64,000 nt of DNA, taken from contig NC_092322.1 of assembly GCF_036785885.1 (NCBI RefSeq), positions 13,910,466-13,974,465 of the forward strand, read 5' to 3'. Each line of letters starts with the position of its first letter. Position 1 is the first letter of the stretch. A model generated the notes under the pieces. The model made no database searches, was not told the origin of the DNA, and saw nothing but the letters and a program-made list of their open reading frames with translations. Of this stretch, positions 1 through 12,800 are shown piece after piece. Both the position numbers and the translations under genes were made by a program. Source of the DNA: Coffea arabica. Its lineage: Eukaryota > Streptophyta > Magnoliopsida > Gentianales > Rubiaceae.

Positions 1-1339
1 ACATAGAAATGATTAATTTGTGATAAAGATATATACTCCATGAAATGCATGTATAACGTGGCCAGTTATTGTCTTAAGAATAGTGGTATCAAGATGTATG
101 AAAAAAAACTGCAATTATGAGGTTCAAGTTATATTTAAATAGTGGGGGTTTAAAATTCTCTAGTTTTGTCTTGAATTCATATGATCTCAGTCAAGCTTGA
201 GGTTTGCATTTTCACAAGCAATAAACGGTATTGATAATACATGAAAAAAAGGTTACATTGTCACCAAGGAAAAATTATATGCATGGATAATAGCTTTAGT
301 GGCTTGAAGTTGTGAAATATAAAGTTATTAGCCATATAATTCTCAACAACTCTATTCTCTTGACTTGTATTGTGTTAAAATTGTGAATATGAACTTTTGA
401 GTTGAAAATGTGATGTTGTACATTAAAAAATATGTATTCGAGTCAAAGGCCATCAATTTGCAGGCAACCAACAACTTTTGGATTTATATTAAATTATTTC
501 ATGTTGTTTGCTATGTGGTTGTCTTTGTATTTAATGCAAACTGGAATACTTAATTTCCTTACCAAGCATGACTATAGTGTGACTATGCTTAGATGGAAAC
601 GCGGACAGTGGATGTTGACTAAGCTAGTAGCTATGAATTTTGAAACCCTTGAAATTTTTCATTATAAGGCTTGCATTAGTTGCAGGTTGAATTTTGAGAT
701 TAAAGCATAATAGTGCATTGACTATTATATTTTTTGAATTTTCTTAATCTCTAATTTGAGTTGTGCAGATTAAAAAGTGAGGCATGATTTGGATAGAGTT
801 GAATTACTTTTGAAGTTTTCTTGCAAAAGAAAATTTATTGAGGATTATGAGAATGGCGGGTTACTAGATTACCAGCCATTGAGAAGATTACAGAAATGAT
901 GGAAATTAATGTGGCTTTGCTTGATGTGAGCAAATATATGCCCATTCTATTTGCTCAATTTATGAGTATGACATAATTATTGTTTTTTTAATCTATTCTA
1001 ACTTTATTTTGAGTTATGCAGACTAGCATTCACTGAAAAGTATGACCTGATGTGAAGGTACTTGAAATATTTTTTGATATTTTTGCAAAAGCAAAAATAA
1101 CCATGGAGTTTTTTGAGATTGGCTTCTAGTGCACCACTAGACTACTGGCCATGGAAAAAAAATTAAAAAATTACATATGAGTAAATATACGCCTACACTA
1201 TTTGGCAAAAATATATGGATGAGAAATTTTCTCATCGAAGATTGGTTCCATATATTTGGACCACTAAGAGATTATTTGAAAAAATTCGAGAATATCATAT
1301 CTTTGTTATTTTATTTGTGTTGAAAAATAAATCTCAAGC
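1..1339. other. AT-rich intergenic sequence, no gene seen
   Basis: No reading frame here resembles a known protein. Two blocks, about 760-960 and 1,015-1,215, look like diverged copies of one sequence: both begin with a GTT(G/A)TGCAGA-like stretch and end with a block resembling GAGCAAATATATGCC. This suggests an old tandem duplication. The short open frame at 432-710 has no recognisable domain and is probably chance. Confidence 0.5.
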
Positions 1340-1985
1340 TTGAGTCAAGGATATGATACACATCGAGGGTGATAAGACAAAAGTCTAATATATGTTAAAA
1401 ATCACCTATGAGGATACAACCACCTAGGGACTGGAGATCCCAAGAACTAGGTCGGAGACAAACGAATCATAGAGTGATTTGGTTGATTAATATGCACTAC
1501 TTTGATTATATTGTCTGTCCCTATGATGTAAGTGCATTTGTGATCCTATGACGATAAGAGAGGTTGGGATTTTTATTCCCTTAATGAGTTCTATAACCCT
1601 TATGGGTGGGATGTCTAAGTCATAGGAGCATCCTTGATAGACTCACCTATATGAGTGTGGAAGTAGGGCCGCTTCCTATGAGAATTTGTACTGGTTCTCT
1701 AGAGCACTCATGAAAACTGGGATAAAGCACAAGGCCATAAATGTGCTGGCTTATGAAACCTGTTTTAGAACACTGAAAGGTTCATGCGTGTGATACGATT
1801 TCACGTGCCCTCAAGTAGTCATCGTTTAAAGGCTAAGTCCACTTTGACTCTAGCACGGGAATTGTTGAGCACTAAGTGAAGGTTTAAAGGCATTGCCACC
1901 TTCATTATGCATGAATTTTTAATCTTTGCCTTATTAAGTGTTAAGTTTTGAATATTATATTTTTTTATTAAAATAAGTGGGGGAT
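1340..1985 (+). mobile_element. 3' internal region of a Copia-like LTR retrotransposon (partial)
   Basis: The sequence runs into a purine-rich polypurine tract (AAGTGGGGGA, about 1,975-1,984), followed directly by an LTR starting TGTTGG at 1,986. The 650 bp before it is non-coding and resembles the 3' untranslated internal part of plant Copia elements. No gag, integrase or reverse transcriptase is visible and no left LTR lies in the window. The copy is therefore truncated, non-autonomous, or continues beyond the window edge. Confidence 0.6.
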
Positions 1986-2691
1986 TGTTGGATATTTTAA
2001 TAAAAAATATCACATATTTATTTTGAATTCAAACTAAATAAATTACAAATTCTTTAAATAAATTTTCAGTTACAAATTAAAACATTTAAATGTGTAACTT
2101 ATGGGATTTATGTCTTGCATTTGTAACTTATGTAATAATTAGGTTTTATGAATTTTTTTAGTAATTTTTTACCGTTATACAATGAATCTAGACTTTTCAA
2201 TTTGTAACTGAAATATGAGGTGTTAATTCCTATTAATGTTGGAATTCTAATATTCCTAATTTCTTAGCCTATATATAAGGCATTTATCAACCAAACCAAA
2301 TATATACTTTGCTATCTCTATACTACCTTCTATTTTTTCTCCACTACTATAAGAGTTTATAGGGCAAAGAACAGTGTTAGTGTGAGGTTTCTGTCTTACT
2401 CCAGTAGTGTAGATTGGAGTAGACTACAGTGTGCAAAAGGCTGGGCTCTTGTATCCTAGAAGCGACGTGCTGAGACCTACTACACCGGAAGATACTCCGT
2501 AGGGGCGCGAATCGTCTTAAAGAGAGCGACCTAGTCTGCGCCTCAACCCATGCCAAATCAACATTTTTATGGTACAAATTATTTGCATTTTTAATGCAAG
2601 ATTAAGGTATGAATTTTTGTTAATTTATTTGTTAAATTTTATTAGAGAAATTATTGTGACTTATATGATTTATTTTGGTCTAGAACCAACA
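1986..2691 (+). repeat. Right LTR of the Copia-like element
   Basis: About 706 bp beginning TGTTGG and ending CCAACA, the inverted dinucleotide/hexamer ends expected of an LTR. It directly follows a polypurine tract. A TATA-like CTATATATAAGG lies near 2,270, followed by a GC-richer stretch that would be the R/U5 part. The five bases after it (ACTAC, 2,692-2,696) would be one half of the target duplication; the other half is not in view. Confidence 0.6.
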
Positions 2692-2907
2692 ACTACACTT
2701 GCATGTTTTCATTTAATTTAGCTTGAGCATGAAGTAGCAAGATCCATGCAGATACAGGCTACTGGCCTGTCTTTCTATATTTTTGATAGATTCACGTTTT
2801 TCAACAGCTGTTGAAACTTTATACTAAGGTTACTCTGGTATCTCTTATCTGTTACAAGGTACTAGTTACAAGATTCACTTTCTTTTTCTTTTTTTCTGCT
2901 GATAGAC

Positions 2908-2951
2908 ATTTGAAGAGAGGAAGGAAAAGCAAATTCGGCTCATCAACAGGT
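2908..2951 (+). other. Candidate small internal exon, product unknown
   Basis: A pyrimidine-rich tract ends in an AG acceptor (CTGATAG). It is followed by 44 bases reading TFEERKEKQIRLIN in one frame, then a possible GT donor (CAACAG/GTGG). The peptide is charged and coding-like but too short to identify. It may belong with the exon-like pieces downstream on the same strand. Confidence 0.25.
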
Positions 2952-3360
2952 GGATATAGTGGAGCACAAGGCAAATGAGCAGCAATTCTGAATCTGGAAC
3001 CTCTAAGACACGCCAAAACTATGATTCACTTTCCCTAGTTTAGGATTTCTTTGACGCAAATTATCGCCAGTTTTAATTACATAGAAGTGTCTGACTTTAA
3101 ACATACCTTGATTTATGTTGTTGGCATTCATTCTATCTCCTATCCTCTTGCTGTTCTGATGACAATCAGCTGAAACAGCCCCTTGTATCTTCTTGAAACG
3201 GCAGAGGTCACATTTGCTCTTTCTTGAAAAAATGGAGTACAAAGTTCTCCTGCTATTGACTGTAGATATATTAAAAAAAAAAAAAAAGACCACAAAAACA
3301 AGAACTGACTAATGAGGTCTTTCCTTGTGTTGGAATGTGTCATCTGATATTCAGTACGTG

Positions 3361-3489
3361 CAGCTGAGCTATATTATTCAACAAGTAAGATTCAGGAATG
3401 ACACTTATCGTCCTTCACCAATTCAGAAGATAAAGGAGGAGCATCGCAATGTCCTGTATGAATTGATGTGTCAAGTCACTCGATTTTAA
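3361..3489 (+). other. Candidate exon, product unknown
   Basis: An open stretch reads QLSYIIQQVRFRNDTY, then RPSPIQKIKEEHRNVL, then YELMCQVTRF, and ends at a TAA. It has no start codon and follows an AG (TACGTGCAG). Codon use and charged composition look coding, unlike the surrounding AT-rich DNA. I do not recognise the family. It could be the remains of a decayed gene. Confidence 0.3.
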
Positions 3490-3618
3490 ACTGAACTTTA
3501 GCGTGAAGTGATAGACTTCGTGGTTATAGAGGCTGCTAAACTCTAATTCTGACATTTTTGACAGTTTCATTTTTCTTTTTTTTAAGTAGATTTTCAAACC
3601 TTTAAGCTTCTTTTCCTT

Positions 3619-3620
<2 letters not shown>

Positions 3621-3654
<34 letters not shown>

Positions 3655-3817
3655 TCGAAGCGATAGGATTGTATTGATTGATCAAAAGTATATAGAAGCA
3701 ATCACTTGCTCGATACTTTCCAACGTGCATTTAGCACAGTAGGTTGGGATTAACCCACTCTACATCATGATAATTGCTCAATGCTTGAGCACTCGATTTT
3801 CCTAGACAAAAGGAGCA
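3621..3817 (-). mobile_element. 5'-truncated LINE copy with poly(A) tail and 13-bp TSD
   Basis: About 197 bp. On the minus strand it ends in ...TATCGCTTCGAC followed by a run of about 33 A (seen as poly-T at 3,622-3,654). TTCTTTTCCTTAG flanks both sides (3,608-3,620 and 3,818-3,830). The 3' end resembles that of the long LINE at 9,715-15,982: both encode a C-terminus with (D/E)EWVNP followed by a short UTR and CGACAAAA. Target-primed reverse transcription explains the structure. Confidence 0.75.
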
Positions 3818-3950
3818 TTCTTTTCCTTAGTTGAGTACTTCATTTCTTGCCACTTTCTGGGCTTAAACCAAAATGGACCACAATGTGAAGTGAACTTTAC
3901 ATGAACAATCTAGCTATAACTTGGAATATGCATACATAAATAAATAAATA

Positions 3951-3951
<1 letters not shown>

Positions 3952-3998
<47 letters not shown>
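3952..3998. repeat. TA dinucleotide microsatellite
   Basis: An uninterrupted run of TA repeats follows a short AAAT-type repeat. Such tracts are length-variable and would make a polymorphic marker. Confidence 0.9.
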
Positions 3999-3999
<1 letters not shown>

Positions 4000-6613
4000 C
4001 CGAGTTGTGATTCGGTCACAAAAAGCTAAGGCACACAAATCTCGGCATTTTCTGGTGTTGAAGGACAAACGTAGTATTTCTTTTCAACATAGCCGCAGTT
4101 CAGATGAGAATTGAAGAATGCGATTGAGATTTCACTGATGTTTGCTAGAAACAGTCCTAATTACCATACGAAAATATTAAGTTTTGAAGATTGATTTTAT
4201 CTCCATTGAAGACTGGTCTGCGGTTCATGCAGAACATTTTGAGATAGGTAATTTCAATATTATACTTTTGATGATTGTCTTTTATCTTTTACCAAATCAT
4301 TATAAGTTATTGTTGTATACGTTTTGTATATTAAAGTCATTGCAAATGTAGGTCCTTTTATTTGGATTTAGTTTCAAACCGTTTTTTGGATATTGAATTA
4401 GAATACTCCAATAACATTATCCATATCAATCCAGATGCATTTAAATTTCATTTAATTAAGAAGCACAATAAAAATTGAATTACTTCTTTTTTCTGCTCAG
4501 ATTAATAAACTCATGAAATATCTCAATTTATACATTTTTTAAATGAATTTACCTAGACCAATACACGATTTTCTTTTAGTCTTTCTGGAGTTAGGTCTAA
4601 TCTTAGGAGGTCTAGGAGTTTGAGGATTTAGTGATTTACTTTGTCTTTCCTAAAATGCCTTTATTAGTAACATTAATGACTTTCTTCTATTTTCCAACAT
4701 AAATGTAGTTATAAATATTATTGGGACTTTTTATGTACTACCAACCTTTTAAATTTTCTTTTAGAAGTAGAATTCCTTGTGGAATAGAGATTGATTTGGA
4801 AAGGTTATAAGTTATAGGATAATTTATTTGAAAAAGTTTTCATTAAAATTTAATGACTAGGCATTAGTTAGGCCATATTCTTAAAAATCTTGACTAATTT
4901 CGTAAATATCATCCTTCTTAAACTTATATAAATTCAATGTTTCATTATATTACATTACGTTAAATAAGTTGCATATCAGTGATACACATCAAGTATATAA
5001 GGTAGCCATACAAAGAACGTAGACATGCTAAATTTAGTTCAAGACCCTCAAAATCATATATTTTTTGCTTTTCTTTCCCCTGATGTTGCTGATTCCAAAA
5101 GATATGTCCAAGATGGACTTTTCCATTCTTTTTGCAGTTATTTATGTAATACTGGCCTTTAAATTTCATCTAAGAAAATAAACTTTCTGAACTGCATTTC
5201 CATATTGAATAGAGTTTAAATTGTTAGAATCAATAGGTCTTCAAATTGTTCATTTGAAAAAATTGAAAACCCTTCTTATTGGATGATCATGATACTTCCC
5301 AAAAATCCAAATTCTTGATCAATGGAGGAATAATATCACCATTTTTGTTCAATCAAATACCAAAGTGGATGGTTGACTCATTTCATATTAGAAATAATTG
5401 CAGGAAATCCTTTAATAAAATGGATTCCTATTTCTCAATGATATTCTAGAATTAGTGAAGAACAAGAAAGAAAACTTTAGGTGGATAATTTAGGAACTAA
5501 ACATGAATTGGAAAACAAAATTTATATAAATTAATTTTACATGGAATAAATAGGTGCCAATTGTGAAGAAATAAAAGAAAAGAGAAAAATAATAAAAATT
5601 GATGAAAAAGACAGATAGATTGAGCAAATCACCAATATGATTTGGTAATTTAGTGATTTAATTTTTCCGGTAATACCCTTACCATATACTCTCATTATAA
5701 TTAATTACGATGTCATATCTTGATATACTAATCCCTAAACAACAACTTTTGGGGTTTTTCTTATAATATTGACTTTGATTTTTTTTCTTAGGAATAAAAT
5801 TCTACTAAAGTAAACTTCCTTCAATAGAATTTCGTTTAAAAATGGAATTATGCAATTATGAAAGAAAATCGGTTATTGTAAACCTCTAGATTCCTTTGAA
5901 TTGCTCTTAGAATGTAAGATGAATAGGAAAGAAATTAATCTAACCTTTCAAGCAATAAGTGAACTTCCTTGAGGCACACAAAGGAAGAGTATATTCTGGA
6001 ATGATTTCTTCAGACTTTTCATGTAAGGTACTACCATCTCTGTGATATGTTTTCCTCAAAAAAAAAAATACTTTGAGATATTCTTTAGAAATATAATTTC
6101 ACTGAAACATTTTTAATACAAAAAATTTGATTCGGAATAAATTTCAAATGTAATGACTTTTGAAAACAAAATAATTACGAAAAGTAATTTCTTGCTACGA
6201 ACATTAGAAATTAAGCAGTAAAGTGACAAAATTTCTTGAAGAATACGCTAACTATTTTTACTTTTCATTCTATAACAAATTTAAAAAAAAATCAAGCTCT
6301 AAACCTCAAGCAAAATAAACAAATTAGCAAGAATAATCTGTGTACACATCTCTCTATATTTGGAAATTTTGGCTTGAGAAACACTATAAATTATGTTTCA
6401 ATCTAATTTCACAAGAACTATTGGTAAACCCAATCATATATACTTGTCTATCGTTGAACAAATACTTCATAAAATTGTAAGTATGAAATATAAAAGTTGT
6501 TTCTATTATCCACAACATGGGCCACTAGCTATTAGTGCAAACCAATAGCATTTATTTAGTAATAGTTACGCTTTGCCCAATCATTGAAGATAATCCGTGC
6601 ATTTTTGCTGCAG

Positions 6614-6715
6614 CTGCTGGCACAGAGATTAGCTGATGCTTATTTTCCAGACACGATCAGTGCTTATCTGAGAAAAGAAGTTCATGACATGGTGGGCCTT
6701 CTACCGCCTCCATGA
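6614..6715 (+). other. Candidate terminal exon, product unknown
   Basis: A good plant 3' splice site (ATTTTTGCTGCAG) precedes 102 bases that are open in one frame and read LLAQRLADAYFPDTIS, then AYLRKEVHDMVGLLPPP and TGA. The sequence then becomes UTR-like. It looks like the last coding exon of a gene, but no matching upstream exons can be joined with confidence. I do not recognise the protein. Confidence 0.35.
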
Positions 6716-7213
6716 TGAAATAAACACTACTGTCACTGGGTGTGATGCACCATGCAGTATGAATAACTGCAGCTGTTGACGCGAGGAGTACCTTCCATGA
6801 TTTCATGATGTTCGAGTGCATTCTGCATACTTAATGCATTTTGAGCTGCCTCTTTTGCTTAGCAGCTTCCATGGGGATACGGGGACTGTCAAACATGTTT
6901 GTTGCCACCTAAAGAACGCAGAGGGGGCTGCCAGGTGGAAACAAAAATCCGTGTCAAGAAGAACATAGACAAGCAATGAATGGGATAATCCCTCTTAAAC
7001 ATGAATTTCACAATCAGGTTTGCAATTTCAATTCTGAAACCATGATAGAGTTTGTCATGAATTCCTGCAGTTTATTAAGTCCAAAGCCCATTAAAGTCCT
7101 ATTGTCGTACTTCCAGATTAAAATCGTGAACATCAAGTAGGTACGGCTTATATTACTTGAAATTCAGCTTGAAGTGGAAGTCATCTTACTTCACTTTGAT
7201 TGGAATCATGCAG

Positions 7214-7328
7214 AGCTGCCCTGCTGTTAGTTGCCAAAAGTGGCCAAGAAAGTTTGGAACTCCTCTGGGCCTTGATTGCCTTCCTATTCATGGCTGCCTT
7301 GATAGTATTTGATAAGTGGTTTCTTTGA
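7214..7328 (+). other. Candidate terminal exon with a membrane segment
   Basis: Follows an AG (ATCATGCAG) and reads AALLLVAKSGQESLEL, then LWALIAFLFMAALIVF, then DKWFL and TGA. The middle part is a typical transmembrane helix of about 18 residues, so this may be the last exon of a C-terminally anchored membrane protein. The repeat copy at 7,333 begins five bases after the stop. Family unknown. It could be a decayed gene end. Confidence 0.35.
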
Positions 7329-7332
7329 AATG

Positions 7333-8049
7333 TCCCACAAGATGAAATGAAGTTAAACATGGAGATGTTAAAGTAACTTCTAGGACATGTTAAATTAACC
7401 CATACTCAAAAATCTTACAAGTAATATAGAATCCGGGGCATTTTCTTGCGATCTTGAAATGGTCGAGAAGATTGAAAAATTGGCACTAGATTACTATTGT
7501 TTCTGACCCAATAATTGTCAAGATGAGTCAGCTGAAGTGGTAGAGAAAAAAAAAGTTTTCGAATCCCATCTTCAATATCTTTTTCATAGTAGGCTATTTG
7601 GAGTTACAATCATATGATCCCATTGAAAATTTGTTGAAGATGTGAACTACCTTATTTTAGAGTGAAATAACTTCCCTTGTGCTTCTGTTCAATCATTCTT
7701 TGATTCCCTCTAAGAGCCTCATTTACACCTATTAATCAGTAGAAATTTCTCGAATATGATGCAGGAACATTTTTTATTTTTTCCTTTCCCAAAAGTAAAT
7801 GACTTTTTTCTTTTTTATTTGTTTTTTTGGGGAGAGTTTGAATTGATCATTGTGTATGCAAGGCTTTTTGGCAATGGAGATGTTCTATCATTGAGGAGAA
7901 AGTAGTAGTACTGTTATTGATAAGAAAGTGGATCTGTGAAAGTGCTCGTGAGTTTCCTAGCAGTGTAGTCGTACAATTATTGATTGTGATGGACCTATCT
8001 ATTAGAATTTTTCCAAGCAATGACATAAGAAATATAGTGAAATTACTGC
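7333..8049. repeat. Repeat copy 1: uninterrupted version of the giant element's target site
   Basis: This 717-bp stretch is closely similar to two separated pieces further on: 20,337-20,911 and 52,875-53,031. Here they are continuous, passing through GAGGAGAAA (7,893-7,901) once. In the other copy that 9-mer occurs on both sides of a roughly 32-kb insertion. This copy is therefore a relative empty site. It contains no convincing gene; short open frames on the minus strand are shared with the other copy only because the DNA is duplicated. Confidence 0.9.
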
Positions 8050-8436
8050 ATGACTTTTGAAGTTTGGAGAAAAACAATTTCCACTTCTATCAATGATCCA
8101 AACTTCAAACCTTTCCCTATGGAGGAAGTTTTAGGAGAGTTTTAGGCAATTTGGATTAAACAAATGTGGTCCTTTTAAAGCTTTGTTTAGATTATGAACA
8201 AGAATGAGAGGAAAAAAATTGAAAGTTACCAAAAAAAAAAAAAAAAAAAACCCGAATTCTCAAGGAAGCTGTATCTTCATATCCAAGACTCCGATTTAAT
8301 CCCGACATTTACAAGGTCTTCCAGGTAAATCTCCTAAAACATATGCAATGATACCCAAATCTGATGTTTGCTTTATCCTTTTTTTTTTCTTTTTTTTTTC
8401 TTTTTTTTTTTGCTTTTGGATAAAAAAAAAATTGCA

Positions 8437-9235
8437 GCCCTTAATTTTAGAAACCTTTCCTAAGGTTTTTGACAATTTCACTTAGCTCCTTTAAGGTTTT
8501 AAAAATTACATCAACCTCCCTTGCTCATTTAAAATGAAAATACTAAACTTAATATTTTAATAAAAGTCCCTTGTTGCCATGTTTATACAAGGGATGAATT
8601 TTATAATTTTTCCTTTTTTTCTTTTAGTCATTCTTTAACATTTCATTTAAAATATAGAAGGACTATCAATGTTGTACATTAAACGAGTTATATTTTTTGA
8701 TGACTTTTAATATCATCTTATTTTTTTAGCTCTTTTTTTTGGTATCAAATTCAAGAATAAATCAACAACATCTAAAAATAAATGGCTCAAAATCTTACCA
8801 AATTATGGTAGTTCCATCACTGAACTAGTTCATAAAGTTTTCTTCAAAATAATAAAAAAAAAGCTAGTCCATAAATTTTTTTTAAAAAAAAAGATAATAA
8901 TTTCTCTCTATCTTAAAAAGAATCTATATCCCCAATAAAGCACTATGAAAAATAGCCTATCAAAGAAAAATATTTATTGTTATTGTTAATTATCAAATAT
9001 TAAATATCGATAGGATTTCTTTTATAATTGTGCCAAATTACTTCATAATTATTCAGAAGAATAAATTAAATATTATAAGATAAGAGTATTTAGGGTATTC
9101 ATTAAAATTTTGACCATATTTGAAGATTTAATTACCAAAGTGTGAAATCAAGGGAGGTAAGTGTAATTTTTAAAATTTTAAGGGAATTAAGTGAAATAGT
9201 CAGAAACATCAGGATAGATTTCTGAAATTATCCCG
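8437..9235. mobile_element. Degenerate TIR element (MITE-like)
   Basis: The two ends are inverted copies of each other over roughly 95 bp. The left arm reads CCTAAGG...GACAATTTCAC...CCTCCCTT; the right arm reads AAGGGAGGTAAGTG...CAGAAAC...ATTATCCCG. The same terminus family (GGGATAATTTCAGAAACCTC) recurs inside the giant element near 26,516, 32,893, 37,502 and 47,722. I could not define a clean target-site duplication, so the borders are approximate. Confidence 0.6.
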
Positions 9236-9696
9236 TCTGATTTTTGATTCATGTAGTTTGTGTTTTGCATTTGGAAGTTGTAAATCTGCTGAAATTTTGG
9301 GGCGCAGAGTGTTGAATGGTTTGCTGGGGATAAAAATATTCGAGTCCAAATGAAAGAAAGAAATTAGCTTTATTACAGAAAATGTTTTGTGCCTTTTCGT
9401 AGACTACAGAAGTCAAAGTACGAAAACATCCGCCCTCGCTTGCCTTTGTTGGCTCGAGAGTCAGAATACTAAGGAAATGTTATTCAACCGAGTCTAGAAG
9501 AAACTAGAAAGCATCTGTGGCAATTTAACAAGCCAGAAGGGTGACGTGCCCTTCAAGAGCCACACAGTCCAGGGTCGGGAAATGGACCGGGTCCGTCCAA
9601 GAATTTGCCAATTAGGTGAATGCGGTGTTGACTCACTTGACTGGCGTTGTTGGTGGAGTAACTGTTTGCCACAGCACTCAGCAGGGCAAGAAAGAA
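9236..9696. other. Former upstream region of the NLR gene, now split off by the LINE
   Basis: Host sequence that joined 16,001 before the LINE inserted, so it is probably the original promoter-proximal DNA of the NLR gene. A GC-richer block lies at about 9,540-9,690. No gene is seen. Open frames here are short and without recognisable domains. Confidence 0.45.
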
Positions 9697-9714
9697 TGTT
9701 GCATATGTTTAACA
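9697..9714. repeat. Target-site duplication of the LINE, left copy
   Basis: TGTTGCATATGTTTAACA, repeated exactly at 15,983-16,000. An 18-bp perfect duplication next to the poly(A) end is the mark of LINE target-primed reverse transcription. Its identity suggests a recent insertion. Confidence 0.93.
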
Positions 9715-9827
9715 TTTTTTTTTTTTGTCGAAACGATAGCTTTTTTCATATAAATTGCACTTTAAACTGTACAAACTTTGGACAAAGGTCCAGAGAAAAG
9801 GACAGACGTCCTACAAAAACTTGGTGC

Positions 9828-12800
9828 CTAGCACCTAAGAGTGGGATTTACCCATTCTTCATCTATCCAGATGGTTAGAGCATGCAAGCTCAATTTAATA
9901 CTGCCTACTTTCCCTGTATTAGCAAACGAGAAAGAACACTTATGAAACTGATTACTAATGAACTGGATATCTTCTATTAGAGTAGCCATCATATGGTTGC
10001 AGTGCCTCGAGCCATTTATACACTCCATTAGCTCCTTGTTATCGAGCTCCACTCTGATACTGCTCCATCCTTGGCTGATAGCATTTAGTAACGCGAGTCT
10101 CACTGCTACCGCTTGATCTTGAATTGGCTCAGTTGATAGTCTTTCTCTTAGTGCCCAGCCCGCTTGGATTTGTCCCATAGAGTCAGTTGCAGTGATTCCA
10201 ATCCCTACTATTGCTTGACTTTTGTCTTGATGTGTATGAATCTTGATCATTAGGCTGGTATGGCTCTCATTTTGTCCTGGCTCTGGTTCAGTTCGTTGCT
10301 GTATTTCTGTTTCCTGAGTGTTCTTCCTTGCTACCTTGCCTTTGTTTGCCTCATCAAACTCTATCCACTCCTTCATGGCCCTTTGAATAATCTTGTGAGG
10401 TTCTCTTTCTTTGTGATTGAATTCTCTATCGTTCCTTGCTTTCCATATCTGCCAGAGGATATTAATGGTGAGGTTCACCTGGTCCTCCCTTCCTCTGTCT
10501 TGTTGAGCTTCCCCTATAGCTATCCACCACCTGATGAAGCAGTCTGACAGCTCCATAATTCCATCCCACTGCACCGGAGCCATCTTCCAAATTTCCTTAG
10601 CTTTTTTACACTGGATCAGTAGATGTTCAAGAGTTTCCTCCTTTTCTCCACACCCTGTACAAAAAGGATTCCCTTGTCTTGTTCTTCTGTGAATTTCTGC
10701 TCTCACAGGAAGACCACCATGCAGGCATTTCCAAATGAAGACTTTCAGCTTCTGGCTTACCTTTTGCTTCCATAGTGTTTTCCAGGTATTAGACATGGAC
10801 CCTTCATAGCTTGTTCCAGTATTCTCCCTCCTCCTTATGCCTTCCAGATTCTCTTCCTTCATCCAAATCTTATAGCCTGACTGGACTGTATATTGTCCAT
10901 TTTGTGAGTGCATCCAGTAGTAACTGTCCTCCTTTCCAGTTAAGCTTATAGGAATTTTCAGAATCCTCTCAGCATCTTGTGAGTTAAATATTCTGAATAT
11001 CAGCACTGTGTTCCATCTGCTGTTGATCATCAACTCTGATACAAACTGGAGGTGACATCCCTGAGGCTTTGCAGACGTTGGTTTCCCAGATGGTCTGTCT
11101 GGAATCCAGTTGTCATCCCATATACGTGTACTTTTACCATTCCCAACTTTCCTCCTACTTCCAATTTGGACATCTTTTATAGCAGTTGATAAACTTTGCC
11201 ACAGCCATGAAGCATTTCGAGGCACATTACAGTTGAATATGGGTTCTTTAGGATAATATTTCGCCTTTAAGACTTTACTGACCAACAAGTTAGGTTGTGT
11301 TATCAACCTCCACACTTGTTTGGCCAGTAGAGCTTTGTTAAACTTTTGCAAGTCCCTGAAACCCATTCCTCCTGTACTTTTCTTTTCAGTCATCTTCCTC
11401 CAGCCAATCCAATGCATCTTTTTCTTCCCTTCAGATTCACCCCACCAGTAGTCTGCCATTTTGGCACTGATATCTCTACAGAGCTTAGTGTGTAGTCTAA
11501 AACAGGACATAGTGTAGGTAGGCATAGCCATCGCCACCGCCTTTAGCATAATTTCCTTGCCAGCCTGACTCAGCAACTTGTTTTTCCATCCCAATAGTTT
11601 ATTATCAATTGAGTTCCTGATGAAACCAAACACCTGCTCTTTTGACTTTGTAATGATCATTGGTAATCCAAGGTATTTGCCTTGTCCTACCTGCTGGATT
11701 GCCCCCATTGTTTGACAGACTTCATGCCTCACTGGTTGGGTTGTATTTTTGCTAAAGAAAACAGAGGATTTATCCATATTGATAAGCGGTCCAGTAGCCT
11801 CTTCGTACACTTTTAGTATTTGCATTAACTTCCCAGCTTCTTGAGAGTTGGCTTTGCAGAATATTAGGGAATCATCCGCAAAGAATAGGTGAGTGATAGC
11901 AGGAGCTCCTCTACTGATCTTAACCCCTGTTAGCTCCTTCCCCCTCTTTGCTTTTTGCAGCAAGTGTGACAGTCCCTCAGAACATAGTAGAAACAGATAG
12001 GGGGATAGTGGGTCTCCTTGTCTGATGCCTCTTGAAGGAGTGATGTATTCCCTATGCTCTCCATTTATGTTGAAGGAATAGGTCACTGAGCTGATACAGG
12101 TTGTAATCCATTCTATCCACTTGGTACAGAAACCCATCTTGGCCATTATAGCTTTCAAGAAACCCCATTCCACCCTATCGTAGGCCTTGGACATATCCAG
12201 TTTCACAGCCATTGAGCCTACTCGACCATGTCTTTTGTTTTTCAGAAAGTGTATCAACTCATGAGAGAGCATGACATTGTCTAAAATTTGCCTACCAGGA
12301 ACGAAAGCTGATTGACTCTTGCTAATGCATCTACTGAGAAAAGGCTTTAGTCTGTTAACAAGAATTTTAGCTAGAGCTTTGTACACTACTTGGCAAAGAC
12401 TTATAGGCCTATACTGTTTAATCTCAGTGGGACAGCTCACTTTTGGAATCAAAGAGATAACAGTGTGGTTCATGGCTTTGAGAAGGACACTGTTATTAAA
12501 GAAACCTTGGATTGCACTTACAAGATCCTTGTGAATAATGCTCCAGAATTTTTGAAAAAAGAGAGGGGACATTCCATCATTCCCAGGAGCCTTATAAGGA
12601 TCCATAGAGAAGAAAGCAGCTTTTATTTCCTTTTCATCTACTCTTTTAGTTAGCTCCCTATTCATTTGTTCAGTTATAGAGACAGGAATCCCCTCTAAGA
12701 TTTCATCTAGTTCCCCTGACCCTGAACTCTTAAACAATTCCTTATAATAAGTGGCTACTTCCTTCCCCACCTCTTCTTCAGTTTCTGTCCACTCACCATT

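Larger units (their letters stand above)
2692..7332. other. AT-rich intergenic sequence with exon-like islands
   Basis: Mostly low-complexity AT-rich DNA. The exceptions are listed separately: exon-like pieces near 2,908, 3,361, 6,614 and 7,214, a short LINE insertion and a TA microsatellite. From about 3,999 to 6,600 I see no gene, RNA or clear repeat. Confidence 0.45.

Noticed and set aside
8296..8481. Minus-strand frame with a long lysine run
   Set aside because: Produced by a poly-T tract; low-complexity chance frame.
9546..9878. Plus-strand open frame of 110 residues across the LINE 3' end
   Set aside because: It crosses the TSD and poly-T into the LINE UTR and has no domain; the minus-strand LINE explains the DNA.
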